Source: Vibrio chagasii (GTDB lineage Bacteria; Pseudomonadota; Gammaproteobacteria; Enterobacterales; Vibrionaceae). From it: a stretch of 64,000 bases of DNA. The position numbers and the translations under genes were made by a program. Below are positions 46,735-56,228 of the stretch, piece by piece. The notes under the pieces are model-generated. The model ran no database searches. It had not been told where the DNA came from and saw nothing but the letters and a program-made list of their open reading frames with translations. The stretch covers positions 1,054,001 to 1,118,000 of the forward strand of contig NZ_AP025465.1 in assembly GCF_024347355.1 (NCBI RefSeq). The letters are read 5' to 3'. Each line of letters starts with the position of its first letter. The first letter of the stretch is position 1.

Positions 46735-48198
46735 ATGTCAAACCAAACTGCAAAGTTTGTAGAAGGTTCAACGATGCGCCACATCTTGGTGATGTCGGGA
46801 GCAGGCTCAGTCGGCTTGATGGCATTGTTTGTGGTCGACCTGCTCGATATGCTGTTTATCAGTATGCTAGGTCAGGTTGAACTGGCTGCTGCGGTTGGTT
46901 TTGCTGGCACACTCACTTTCTTTTCTACTTCTGTGTCGATTGGTACTTCCATTGCGATGGGCGCCTTGGTATCAAAAGCGATAGGCTCAAAAAATAGAGA
47001 CCAAGCTAGAAACCTCAGCACCAGCATTATGCTAACCGCGTTTGTCATTAGCTCAACCGTCACTGCTGTGATGTACGCTTATATCCCAGAGTTATTGGCA
47101 GCCATTGGTGCGAAAGGCTTAGCCGCTGAGCGCGCACAGGCGTATTTGCAGATTTTGTTACCGAGTGGCCCGTTTTTAGCGCTTGCGATGGCGGCCGGTG
47201 CTGGTCTAAGAGCTGCGGGTGATGCCAAACGCTCTATGTGGGCGACATTATCGGGAGGGATCGTAAATGCAATCTTAGACCCTCTGTTTATTTTTGGCTT
47301 TGGTTGGAACATTGAAGGGGCGGCTATCGCCTCTGTGGTGGCGCGTTTTTCGGTTCTGTTCTTCTCACTTTATCCTTTGATTCGCAGTCACGAGCTGGTG
47401 GCTCCACCATCATTTGTGCAGTGGCGCATCAATATCCGTCCAATCTTAGCAATTGCGATCCCCGCGATCATTACTAACATTGCGACACCTATCGGCAATG
47501 CCATTGTCACGACAGGTATTGCACAATATGGTGAAGACTTCGTTGCGGGCTTTGCGGTTATTGGTCGTTTAACGCCGGTGTGTTTTGCTGTGATTTTTGC
47601 TTTGTCTGGCGCGGTAGGGCCAATTATTGGTCAGAACTTTGGTGCCGAGAGAATGGACAGAGTAAAAGAGACGCTCAATAACTCTCTATTTGTAACCACT
47701 GTGTACACCATTGTGGTTTGTGTCCTGTTGTACTTCCTACAAGATCTCGTGATTCATGGCTTTAGTCTGCAAGGGGATGCGGCGATCATTGTTGCTGCTT
47801 TCTGTACCTATGTGGCCATTACTTTCATCTTTAACGGTGCACTGTTTGTCGCGAACACCTCGTTCAATAACCTAGGTAAGCCGCTGTATTCCACCGCTCT
47901 GAACTTAGGTAAAGCGACACTTGGTACCTTGCCTTTCGTATATTTAGGTTCTCAATGGTATGGCGCGTTAGGCGTTCTTTACGGACAAGCGCTGGGTAAT
48001 ATTCTGTTTGGCTTGTTGGGTGTTTTAGTACTTCGTTACCACATCTCTGAATTGATGCAGGGATCGAATGTCGAGCCAGTTGAAGATGACGTGTCTATCG
48101 TAAGTTTGAATACACAGCCTTTCTGTTCTCATGATGCAGTGCTGATTGATGATGTTTCAGCGAACAGAGAAGAGTGTGCCGAACTTAAGCCTCAATAA
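46735..48198 (+). CDS. MATE-family efflux protein (NorM-like)
   Basis: The 487-residue product has 12 membrane segments in two MatE halves. Features are GLMALFVVDLLDMLFISMLG in TM1-2 and AGAGLRAAGDAKRSMWAT after TM4. It probably exports drugs or metabolites by Na+ or H+ antiport. The start follows GGAGGTTTC. The C-terminal tail (about 40 residues) is hydrophilic and longer than in NorM. Confidence 0.88.
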   Translation: MSNQTAKFVEGSTMRHILVMSGAGSVGLMALFVVDLLDMLFISMLGQVELAAAVGFAGTLTFFSTSVSIGTSIAMGALVSKAIGSKNRDQARNLSTSIMLTAFVISSTVTAVMYAYIPELLAAIGAKGLAAERAQAYLQILLPSGPFLALAMAAGAGLRAAGDAKRSMWATLSGGIVNAILDPLFIFGFGWNIEGAAIASVVARFSVLFFSLYPLIRSHELVAPPSFVQWRINIRPILAIAIPAIITNIATPIGNAIVTTGIAQYGEDFVAGFAVIGRLTPVCFAVIFALSGAVGPIIGQNFGAERMDRVKETLNNSLFVTTVYTIVVCVLLYFLQDLVIHGFSLQGDAAIIVAAFCTYVAITFIFNGALFVANTSFNNLGKPLYSTALNLGKATLGTLPFVYLGSQWYGALGVLYGQALGNILFGLLGVLVLRYHISELMQGSNVEPVEDDVSIVSLNTQPFCSHDAVLIDDVSANREECAELKPQ

Positions 48199-48254
48199 TA
48201 GTGATTTACTTGGTCGAGCCTGTTAAATAAATTGTATTAACCGAAAACTTCTTC

Positions 48255-48286
48255 TTGACCTTGGAGCTACCTCCAAGGTTTATACT
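48255..48286 (+). promoter_or_regulatory. MerR-family (ZntR-type) promoter of the zntA gene
   Basis: TTGACC and TATACT are 20 bp apart, the overlong spacing that MerR-family activators correct. The spacer holds the perfect dyad ACCTTGGAG-N4-CTCCAAGGT (48258-48279), close to the E. coli ZntR operator. The regulator gene is not in the window. Confidence 0.88.
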
Positions 48287-48363
48287 TTCGATGAAGTTGG
48301 GGTTGGTTACTTTAATGACTGAGTAGCCACTCCAAGGGTATTGGAATATTAAGGAGATACATT

Positions 48364-50709
48364 ATGTGCGCAAAACACGCAGCGTGCCGCTCAGTAAAAG
48401 TGGACGTTCAACCACAAGCAGCCGCAACGAGCTGCTCTAGCCCTAAAACTTCAAGCATTACTGCAGCTGGTACATCATCAGCATGTTGCCGCTCTTCTTC
48501 AACGACAGTCGCGTCATCGGGTGATGGCTGTTGTAGTTCAGACAGTGGAGAAGAAGACAGTCAGTCCTTAACGATAACGAACGAAGCCCAATTTTCTCAA
48601 AGTTGGTTGGTTTCCGGAATGGACTGTCCAGCTTGTGCCAGAAAAATAGAAAAAGCGATCAGCAATATCGACGGTGTAATTCAAGCGAAGGTGCTCTTTG
48701 CTACCGAAAAACTGGTTGTGAAATATAACAATGAAAGTCTTGCTGACACCATCGAACAAGTCTCTATCAACACTGGTTTCCCGTTAACGGAAGTGGGTTC
48801 TAAGAAAGAAAAACAACAACCAGAGACATTTTGGCAAGCGTATATCCAACCTAATTTACAGATCATAGCGATAGCCGCTGCGATGCTGTTCGCGGCGTTA
48901 CTGAAAAGCTCAGCGCCTCAATTAAGTGAAGGTTTATTCATCGCGACCTGTCTACTTGGATTGTATCCGGTCGCTAAGAAAGCCGTTCAGCTCGCTCGCT
49001 CGGGAACTCCTTTCGCGATAGAAACCTTAATGAGTGTGGCTGCACTGGGTGCACTATACCTAGGTGAGACCGCAGAAGCGGCAATGGTATTACTTCTTTT
49101 CTTAATTGGTGAACGTTTAGAGGCTTTTGCTTCTTCTAGAGCGAGAAGCGGCGTTCAAGCGTTAATGGCCTTAGTGCCTGATAATGCGACCAAGATTATC
49201 AATGGTGAACGTGTTGAAGTAGCGGTAAGCGAGTTGGTGCCTGGCGATGTGATTGAAGTGGCTGCGGGTTCTCGTTTGCCAGCAGACGGCCAGTTGATTA
49301 CCGATGCTGCGAGTTTTGACGAAAGTGCGTTGACTGGCGAGTCTGTGCCTGTGGAGCATATCCAAGGTAATAGCATCATGGCTGGTGCTGTAGTGGTCGA
49401 TAAAGTGGTACGCATTACGATTACCTCTAAACAAGGTGAGAACGCCATTGACCGTATTCTTCACCTGATTGAAGAAGCGGAATCACGTAAAGCACCGCTA
49501 GAACGTTTCCTTGATAAGTTCAGTCGTTGGTACACACCATTGATGATGGTAGTGGCTTTGCTCGTCATCATCACGCCACCATTATTGTTTGCTCAACCTT
49601 GGGAAACATGGGTGTACCGTGGTCTAGCACTACTGCTAATCGCATGTCCTTGTGCACTTGTTATTTCAACACCTGCAGCGATCACTTCTGGTTTGGCTGC
49701 GGCAGCAAAACGCGGCGCGCTAATCAAAGGCGGTGCAGCACTTGAGCAGCTTGGCAAGATCGAAACTATTGCTTTCGATAAAACAGGCACACTGACCGAA
49801 GGCAAGCCTCAGGTGACTGATATTGAGCCACTGTCAGGTTGGCAGAAAGATGCGATGCTTCGTGTGGTTGGTGCTATTGAAGTTGGCTCTACTCACCCGC
49901 TAGCAAAATCGCTGGTGGCAAAAGTTGAAGAATTAGGCATCGATATTCCTGAGTCACACAACAAGAAAGCGCTGATTGGTAGTGGCGTGGAAGGTGACGT
50001 CGATGGTGTGAAATATCGAGTACTTGCGCCATCTAAACTTGATTTCGCTTTGGATGCACAGGTATCTAAGCAAATCGAATCGCTAGAAGATGAGGGTAAA
50101 ACCGTTGTTGTTGCATTAGAGGTTAAAGACTCTGCTCAGGCAGCCAACGCGATTGGCTTGATTGCATGGCAAGACACATTACGTAGTGATGCGAAGTTAG
50201 CGATTGAGCGCCTTAATGGTCTTGGTATTCAATCGATTATGCTGACAGGGGACAACCCGCGCAGTGCTGCTGCGATCAGTGACAAGGTTGGTATGCAGTA
50301 CAAAGCGAGCCTGCTTCCAAGTGATAAGGTGTCTTACGTACAAGAGTTGTCTCAACAGTCGCATGTGGCGATGGTTGGAGATGGCATTAACGATGCGCCC
50401 GCGATGAAAACCGCTCATGTCGGTATCGCAATGGGTGGGGGCACAGACGTTGCTCTGGAAACTGCTGATTCAGCACTGACTCATAACCGTCTAACTGAAT
50501 TACCAGCAATGATTGAGCTGTCGCAAGCTACTATCAATAATATCCGTCAAAACGTCGCTCTGGCTCTTGGCTTGAAAGGTGTGTTCTTAGTGACGAGCTT
50601 ATTTGGTATTACGGGCTTGTGGGTAGCGGTTCTGGCGGACAGTGGTGCAACAGCATTGGTGACATTGAACGCATTGCGCCTGCTACGATTCAAGTCTAAA
50701 GCAGACTAA
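48364..50709 (+). CDS. zntA: P1B-type Zn/Cd/Pb-exporting ATPase ZntA
   Basis: The 781-residue product has a cysteine-rich N-terminal extension (Cys2, 8, 24, 41, 42, 56, 57) and one HMA domain with GMDCPACARK (Cys88, Cys91). The metal site is CPC in TM6 (LLIACPCALVIS), the phosphorylation motif DKTGTLTEG, and the hinge MVGDGINDAPAM. These define a P1B-2 pump exporting zinc, cadmium or lead from the cytoplasm. Expression is almost certainly metal-induced through the MerR-type promoter 78 bp upstream. The extension with CC pairs recalls metal-specific N-termini that tune Cd/Pb binding. Confidence 0.93.
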   Translation: MCAKHAACRSVKVDVQPQAAATSCSSPKTSSITAAGTSSACCRSSSTTVASSGDGCCSSDSGEEDSQSLTITNEAQFSQSWLVSGMDCPACARKIEKAISNIDGVIQAKVLFATEKLVVKYNNESLADTIEQVSINTGFPLTEVGSKKEKQQPETFWQAYIQPNLQIIAIAAAMLFAALLKSSAPQLSEGLFIATCLLGLYPVAKKAVQLARSGTPFAIETLMSVAALGALYLGETAEAAMVLLLFLIGERLEAFASSRARSGVQALMALVPDNATKIINGERVEVAVSELVPGDVIEVAAGSRLPADGQLITDAASFDESALTGESVPVEHIQGNSIMAGAVVVDKVVRITITSKQGENAIDRILHLIEEAESRKAPLERFLDKFSRWYTPLMMVVALLVIITPPLLFAQPWETWVYRGLALLLIACPCALVISTPAAITSGLAAAAKRGALIKGGAALEQLGKIETIAFDKTGTLTEGKPQVTDIEPLSGWQKDAMLRVVGAIEVGSTHPLAKSLVAKVEELGIDIPESHNKKALIGSGVEGDVDGVKYRVLAPSKLDFALDAQVSKQIESLEDEGKTVVVALEVKDSAQAANAIGLIAWQDTLRSDAKLAIERLNGLGIQSIMLTGDNPRSAAAISDKVGMQYKASLLPSDKVSYVQELSQQSHVAMVGDGINDAPAMKTAHVGIAMGGGTDVALETADSALTHNRLTELPAMIELSQATINNIRQNVALALGLKGVFLVTSLFGITGLWVAVLADSGATALVTLNALRLLRFKSKAD

Positions 50710-50740
50710 ATCCAACGCTCTTATACAAAATTGCCTACTA

Positions 50741-50780
50741 TATAAACGCCTTTAACGGTAATACGTTAAAGGCGTTTTTT
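50741..50780 (+). terminator. Rho-independent terminator after zntA
   Basis: AACGCCTTTAACG and CGTTAAAGGCGTT arms with a short loop and a run of T. Confidence 0.92.
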
Positions 50781-50874
50781 GTCTCATTAGTATGCAACGA
50801 AGGTACTGAGATTGCTTATTTTTGTGATGCCAATCGGTTTTTTGTGAAACTTGAAATCTTGTTGCTATCATTGA

Positions 50875-50890
50875 TGTGAGCTGTGTCACT
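50875..50890 (+). promoter_or_regulatory. CRP site upstream of udp
   Basis: TGTGAGCTGTGTCACT fits TGTGA-N6-TCACA with one mismatch. It lies 100 bp before the udp start. E. coli udp is controlled by CRP with CytR; a weaker half-site near 50822 may be a second CRP contact. Confidence 0.7.
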
Positions 50891-50990
50891 TCATTTTATA
50901 ATAAGCTTAGTTAGAGTGTGTTCGTACCCCACGAATTTACTATGAGCTTAAATAAGGGTAAAAAGCCCAATAAGCCAAAAGGAGCGAACT

Positions 50991-51749
50991 ATGTCTCAAG
51001 CTGTTTTCCATTTAGGTGTTACTGAAGCAGATCTTAACGGTGCTACTCTTGCGATCATTCCAGGTGACCCTGCTCGTGTACAAAAAATTGCAGAAGAGAT
51101 GGAGAACCCAGTATTTCTTGCTAGCCATCGTGAATACACACTTTACCGCGCAGAACTAGACGGTAAGCCAGTGGTTGTATGTTCAACAGGTATCGGTGGT
51201 CCATCTACCTCTATCGCTGTAGAAGAGCTAGCTCAACTGGGTGTTCGCACTTTCCTACGTGTTGGTACTACTGGTGCTATCCAACCTCACGTAAACGTGG
51301 GTGACATGATTGTTTCTACTGGTTCTGTTCGTTTAGACGGTGCTAGCCTACACTTTGCTCCAATGGAGTTCCCAGCAGTTGCTGACTTCGAAGTAGCGAC
51401 AGCAATGAAAGCAGCAGTTGAAGAGGCTGGCGCAACAGTTCACATGGGTGTAACGGCTTCAAGTGATACTTTCTACCCAGGTCAAGAGCGTTACGACACG
51501 TTCTCTGGTCGTGTAGTTAAGCGTTTCCAAGGTTCTATGCAAGAGTGGCAAGACATGGGCGTTCTAAACTTCGAAATGGAATCTGCAACGCTGCTAACCA
51601 TGTGTGCAAGTTCTGGTCTGAAAGCGGGTTGTGTTGCTGGTGTAATCATCAACCGTACTCAAAAAGAGACGCCTGATCACGACACACTAAAAGTAACAGA
51701 AGCACGCTCTATCAAAGTGGTTGTAGAAGCTGCTCGTAAAATGCTTTAA
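50991..51749 (+). CDS. udp: Uridine phosphorylase
   Basis: The 252-residue NP-I family product has the N-terminal phosphate loop [16 protein letters not shown], the [16 protein letters not shown] loop and [20 protein letters not shown], which binds the ribose and base. It splits uridine with phosphate into uracil and ribose-1-phosphate for salvage. The start follows AAGGAG. Strong codon bias toward ACT/GGT-type codons suggests high expression. Confidence 0.95.
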   Translation: MSQAVFHLGVTEADLNGATLAIIPGDPARVQKIAEEMENPVFLASHREYTLYRAELDGKPVVVCSTGIGGPSTSIAVEELAQLGVRTFLRVGTTGAIQPHVNVGDMIVSTGSVRLDGASLHFAPMEFPAVADFEVATAMKAAVEEAGATVHMGVTASSDTFYPGQERYDTFSGRVVKRFQGSMQEWQDMGVLNFEMESATLLTMCASSGLKAGCVAGVIINRTQKETPDHDTLKVTEARSIKVVVEAARKML

Positions 51750-51791
51750 GTTGAAAAAGTGCTTTAAGTCTTAATCGGACAGCAAATTTTG

Positions 51792-51826
51792 AAATGGCCG
51801 TATCGACTGATGCGGCCATTTTTTAT
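51792..51826 (+). terminator. Rho-independent terminator after udp
   Basis: AAATGGCCG and CGGCCATTT arms with a loop of about 12 bases, then T-rich. Confidence 0.85.
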
Positions 51827-51862
51827 TTACTGGTTAAGTGACAGAGTGAAAATAGATAAGAA

Positions 51863-51893
51863 AAAGGCGAGTCACTAAATAGCGACTCGCCTT
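51863..51893 (-). terminator. Terminator after the CARF nuclease gene
   Basis: AAAGGCGAGTC and GACTCGCCTTT arms; on the minus strand they run into a T-rich stretch 45 bp past the gene stop. Confidence 0.85.
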
Positions 51894-51936
51894 TGTTATT
51901 TTGGTTTAAGAGAAGCTTGCTCTTAAATGTTTCTTT

Positions 51937-53103
51937 TTAGCACTCTTGGTCTTCGTTACCGCCAGCAGCCGTAAACCAAGCGGTTAGGTGCGTTTTAAGA
52001 TCTTTCAATTCATCTGGGCCGATCAGAGCAAGGCCAAGATCTTCTGCGCGTGTTATGTCGTTATGACGAAGTGGACGGAAGCTCACTAGCATAGCGCGGG
52101 CTTGTAGGCCACCTAATAGGTCTCTTAGTGATTCCAGTTTGTATAACGTGTCATCACCGTCATCACGCATGCCTTTCGTCTTACATTCGATGATGTGCAG
52201 TTTATTGTTCACCACAGATGCCACATCTAGTTCATTTCGAACTTCACGCTCGCCGAGCTGGCGGTATACCTGAACATTCAAAGAGCGGTCTTGAATGGTT
52301 GGCATGTCGTCTTGGATTTGTTTGACGGTGCTGTGAACCAGAGTTTCAAGCCATTCACCATTTGAGAAGCGTCGTGCGTCTTCATTAGCGAAAGTTAAAA
52401 TACCATTGTCGTAAGTGGCGATCTTAGCTTCAACTAAATCACTCAATAGCATGTTTAGTTCACGATAGCCTTGCTGTTTTTCGGATAACTCAACATCCAG
52501 CTTCTGCTCTTTACGACAAGTGGTTGCAAGGTAGTTCAGTGTCGCTAGGCCAGGACCTAATTCAAGTGCGTTACTTGCCCAACGTTCACCTAGCTCATAA
52601 AGCTTTTGGTCTAATTGCGGAGGCAATTGCACGTCGCTGAATTCACCACGAGCGCCAAATACCGTGAGGTAATCGTCGATAGTGATGCGGTCTTGAACTT
52701 GCGCGTCTTCTTTGCCGTTCGGGTAAAGCCAGCATAGTTTGTCACTATTTGGTTCTACAACGAAGATAGGCCAGTGGTAAGTTCGGAACACTTCGTAGAC
52801 TGAAAGTAGACGGTGACGTAGACCACAACTTGCGTTGAGTTTCACTTCTTGCCCACGTGCTTTTAAATCTTCGGCGAGGTTTTGAATGGATTCTTTAATC
52901 ACGGACGTGTTTACGATCGTAGGAATTTCAAAAAACTCACTGGTAATGTCGCGCTTTTGCAAAACGCTGTCTAAGCGCTGATACATATCGACTTGATTTT
53001 TGTCGCCAATGAACACGATGTGCGTGCTGACCGTACGGTTATCAAGCAGTGGGGTAAGCAAGCGAATGGGGTCTTGATCGATAATGCCAACATGAACAGC
53101 CAT
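51937..53103 (-). CDS. Standalone CARF-domain PD-(D/E)XK nuclease (DUF1887, VC1899/Card1-like)
   Basis: The 388-residue product has an N-terminal Rossmann-like CARF domain (about 1-145), with HIVFIGDKNQ and the loop LNASCGLRHR at residues 89-98 where CARF proteins contact cyclic oligoadenylate. A winged-helix-like linker (about 175-250) follows, then a restriction-endonuclease-like domain with Asp293, Glu306 and Lys308 in NELD and HIIECKTKG. This is the layout of V. cholerae VC1899 (solved structure 1XMX) and of Card1/Can2, which are nucleases activated by cyclic tetra-adenylate in type III CRISPR immunity. No CRISPR or cas gene lies in the window, so its activator is unknown. It starts behind AAGGAATT. 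The chemoreceptor gene lies upstream, as in V. cholerae. Confidence 0.88.
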   Translation of the reverse strand: MAVHVGIIDQDPIRLLTPLLDNRTVSTHIVFIGDKNQVDMYQRLDSVLQKRDITSEFFEIPTIVNTSVIKESIQNLAEDLKARGQEVKLNASCGLRHRLLSVYEVFRTYHWPIFVVEPNSDKLCWLYPNGKEDAQVQDRITIDDYLTVFGARGEFSDVQLPPQLDQKLYELGERWASNALELGPGLATLNYLATTCRKEQKLDVELSEKQQGYRELNMLLSDLVEAKIATYDNGILTFANEDARRFSNGEWLETLVHSTVKQIQDDMPTIQDRSLNVQVYRQLGEREVRNELDVASVVNNKLHIIECKTKGMRDDGDDTLYKLESLRDLLGGLQARAMLVSFRPLRHNDITRAEDLGLALIGPDELKDLKTHLTAWFTAAGGNEDQEC

Positions 53104-53198
53104 ATAAATTCCTTAATAGCGGCTCGCTCATAAAGGTGAAAGAAAAACGGGAAGCAGCAAGCCTTAATAATCATATAATGACAAAGCTCATAAAAAAC

Positions 53199-53227
53199 AA
53201 GGGCAACTCTTGATAAAAGTTGCCCTT
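53199..53227 (-). terminator. Rho-independent terminator after the chemoreceptor gene
   Basis: AAGGGCAAC and GTTGCCCTT arms; the minus strand continues into a T tract. It separates the chemoreceptor gene from the CARF nuclease gene, so the two are probably transcribed separately. Confidence 0.85.
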
Positions 53228-53299
53228 GTTCAAATAGTTACCACTATTGGGTAAGAAGTCCCAACAATCTCACCAAATATCTATGGTTTCATCATTTAT

Positions 53300-55291
53300 C
53301 TATAGCTTAAATTGATGAACCAAATCCCCTTGTTGATTTGCGAGAATCGTTAGGTTTTGGCTCGCTTCAGCTATTGATGACATCGCTTGGTAACTGGCAT
53401 CGGCGATGTGGTTAATGTCTTCAATATTACGCGCAATATCACCCGAGGTTTCACTCTGTTCAGCAGCAGCTTGAGAGATGTGAGTACTCATATGGCTGAT
53501 TTCTAGAATCAAGGCTTGAATCTCTTCCATTGCACTATTGGCATTCGATGCTTGTTGTACCGACATGTCCATATCACTCATACAGCTTTCGATAACGTTA
53601 CTTGCGGTTTTCGAGCTGGACTGTAGGTTGCTGATCATGGTTTCGATTTCAGCTGTAGATTGCGTTGTTTTCTGCGCTAACACACGAACCTCATCGGCAA
53701 CGACCGCAAAACCACGACCTTGCTCACCGGCACGCGCCGCTTCAATTGCTGCATTCAGTGCGAGTAGGTTCGTCTGTTCTGCAATGCCGCGAATTACGTC
53801 TAGGATTGAGCCAATTTGGCTACTCATCTGCTGCAGTTCACCCACCGCACTTACCGACTCAGTTAGGCGAGTTTCCAGTTGGTTGATGGTGCTGATGTTG
53901 GTGTTCATGATCTGACGACCCGATTCAGAAGCCGTCTCGACTTGTTGAACCATAGTCAAAGAGCTTTGTGCGCTATTAGCAACTTCTTGTACAGAGTGAG
54001 ACATCTCTGTCATCGCAGTCGCTACTGTCGCAGTTTGTTCACGCTGGCTGTTCAGTTGAGCCTGAGTTTCTGAAGAGGTCTTCTGGTTGACGCTTGCTGT
54101 TTTGGTTAGGTCGTCTGACGCATCGTTAAGCTTTACAAGAATATTGTGCAGGTTATCGGCTAAGGTGTTGATGTGACCACTCACGCGGCTGAATTCGTTG
54201 TTGTAACGAATGTCGATGCGCTGTGTCATGTCGCCTTCTGTCAGGCCTTCTAGTGTCTTAAGGATGCGCGTTAGTGGCTCTCTTACACTGTGAGCAATGT
54301 GGTAGCCAATCGCTGCCGCAAATAGTGTTACAACCACACCGATGGCAATCGCGTTGAATAGGCCTTTATCGTAAATGCTGCTCGCGTCTGCTAATGAAGA
54401 GTTGAGTTGTTCTTCGGCTGTTACGTTGAATGAGTCTAATACGGCCATCGCTTGGTCTACTTCAACCGCTAGATTGGCGATGTTTACATACAGGGCTTGC
54501 TTCGCTTGTAGGTAGTTGTTGTGCTTATCAAGAACACCGCCTTTTTGGCCTACGTCTTTGGTGAATTTCTGAACCGATTCATCGAATACATTCTTAAGAG
54601 CAGGTAGCTGTGTTGCCAAACCACGATAGGCGTAGTTTAGGTGAGTAACGGCTTTCTTGTTTTGGTTTACGGCTTTTTGTACGAATGCCACATCTGAGCT
54701 CGCGAGTGCGTCTGATGTGATCACTTCTGCATCTTGCAGTTTGATGAAGTAGCTTTTCGCCATGACTTTCACAGAGATGCTCTTCTGATCGGCAACGTAC
54801 TCTTTCATGCCAACGGTCAATTCTGAGTGTAGGCGTTGGAAATCACGTGATGCTTTTTGTACTTGCTCTTGCGCTTCAAACATCGCGACGTAGTTGTTCA
54901 TCGCTTCATCCGCTTCAGCAAAATAGCGTTCTTCCATGGCTCTTAGCTGAGTAATGCGTTCGATGAGTGAGGTGTGGTTTTGGCTTGCCGCTTCTAGATT
55001 ACCAAGGACTTCTGAAAAAGCGTTTTGTGATGCAGCAAACTCTGTGCGCATTGCAGACATGCGTTCAGTGTTTTGTGTGGTTAAGAAATCTTTGAATGAC
55101 TTATCAGCAGAAAGCAATTGGACACTTGTTTGATTGGAAAGCGCAACAAGCGGTAATGAGGTTTCTGAAACACTCTCAAAATTGCTGTGTATCTGATTCA
55201 TGCTGTTCATCATGATGGTTATCGTGACTGCGAACATGATGATGATCAGTGCGAAACCAGCGTACATACGCTTGATCACAGATCCCTTCAT
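53300..55291 (-). CDS. Methyl-accepting chemotaxis protein
   Basis: The 663-residue product has a first membrane helix (about 9-29), a large all-helical periplasmic sensor (about 30-310, long enough for a helical bimodular domain), a second helix (about 312-334), a HAMP domain with [20 protein letters not shown], and a signalling domain with the hairpin tip [20 protein letters not shown]. Ligand unknown. No C-terminal CheR-docking pentapeptide is seen. The start follows GGGAGAAAGCC. Confidence 0.9.
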   Translation of the reverse strand: MKGSVIKRMYAGFALIIIMFAVTITIMMNSMNQIHSNFESVSETSLPLVALSNQTSVQLLSADKSFKDFLTTQNTERMSAMRTEFAASQNAFSEVLGNLEAASQNHTSLIERITQLRAMEERYFAEADEAMNNYVAMFEAQEQVQKASRDFQRLHSELTVGMKEYVADQKSISVKVMAKSYFIKLQDAEVITSDALASSDVAFVQKAVNQNKKAVTHLNYAYRGLATQLPALKNVFDESVQKFTKDVGQKGGVLDKHNNYLQAKQALYVNIANLAVEVDQAMAVLDSFNVTAEEQLNSSLADASSIYDKGLFNAIAIGVVVTLFAAAIGYHIAHSVREPLTRILKTLEGLTEGDMTQRIDIRYNNEFSRVSGHINTLADNLHNILVKLNDASDDLTKTASVNQKTSSETQAQLNSQREQTATVATAMTEMSHSVQEVANSAQSSLTMVQQVETASESGRQIMNTNISTINQLETRLTESVSAVGELQQMSSQIGSILDVIRGIAEQTNLLALNAAIEAARAGEQGRGFAVVADEVRVLAQKTTQSTAEIETMISNLQSSSKTASNVIESCMSDMDMSVQQASNANSAMEEIQALILEISHMSTHISQAAAEQSETSGDIARNIEDINHIADASYQAMSSIAEASQNLTILANQQGDLVHQFKL

Positions 55292-55567
55292 GGCTTTCTC
55301 CCTAAATTAAATGCAGACCTAATGTCAGGTCAAAGTAAAAATAACAAAATTATCAGCATTCTATTGAGCTCCTCTTACGCATTTTATGACGCACACGTCA
55401 AAAATAGCGCTCAGTTATAATCAACATGCCATTCTTGAGAGCTAAGACCAGTTTTCTTTGATTTGAACGGTGTTTTTTATTAAGCTTTAAAGCAGGTTTA
55501 TTGTGGTTTGTAGCGGCATAGCGCATACTCAAAGCACTAAAAAGTAAATGTTTTATCGGAGAAAAAC

Positions 55568-55918
55568 ATGGCTGAAGAAACCATCTTTAGTAAGATTATT
55601 AACAAAGAAATTCCAGCAGATCTGCTATACCAAGACGATTTAGTGACAGCGTTTCGTGACATCAACCCACGTGCGCCTAGCCACATCCTAATTATCCCTA
55701 ATAAGCTTATTCCAACGACCAACGATGTTGAAGTGGAAGACGAAGCAATGATGGGGCGCATGTTTACAGTTGCTCGTAAGCTAGCAAAAGAAGAGGGTAT
55801 CGCAGAGGATGGTTACCGTCTTATCGTGAACTGTAACTCTCATGGTGGCCAAGAGGTTTACCACATCCACATGCACTTAGTTGGTGGCCGTCCGCTTGGC
55901 CCTTTACTGATGAGCTAA
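55568..55918 (+). CDS. hinT: HIT-family purine nucleoside phosphoramidase
   Basis: The 116-residue product carries the HIT triad HIHMHLVGG near residues 99-103 and the start [21 protein letters not shown]. It hydrolyses adenosine phosphoramidates. It starts after CGGAGAAAAAC and heads the conserved order hinT, COG3014, ycfL, lpoB, thiK, ycfP, ndh. Confidence 0.94.
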   Translation: MAEETIFSKIINKEIPADLLYQDDLVTAFRDINPRAPSHILIIPNKLIPTTNDVEVEDEAMMGRMFTVARKLAKEEGIAEDGYRLIVNCNSHGGQEVYHIHMHLVGGRPLGPLLMS

Positions 55919-56228
55919 TCAAATAAGTTAACGAATTAACAAAATAGTTAATGAACGAGCTAGAAAGTTAATGAGTTAATTAAAACAAACAACAAGTTGG
56001 AAAATTTGTTGTTTGTATGCCAACTTTAATTGTTATCTGTTGTCTGAATATCGGCTTTGCTTAGCCAGAGCCCGATGAAGCAAGCATTTACTTGCTTGAG
56101 ATCCTTTTTACAGCACGTTTCGTTTTGATAATGAGACTAGGGGCTGTTGAGCTTTTGAGCTGATTTCACCACGAAAGGTCAGCAGACCATAATAAAGTTG
56201 GCATTTTAAACATGCACGGAGACGATAA
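55919..56228. other. Intergenic region after hinT with a terminator
   Basis: A hairpin ACAAACAACAA/TTGTTGTTTGT at 55985-56016 with A-rich and T-rich flanks probably ends hinT transcription. GTTAATGA-like words recur at 55920-55980. The rest presumably holds the promoter for the lipoprotein operon. Confidence 0.55.

Noticed and set aside
51863..53227. CRISPR array or cas genes beside the CARF nuclease
   Set aside because: The inverted repeats there are single transcription terminators; no spaced direct repeats or cas-like frames were found on either side.
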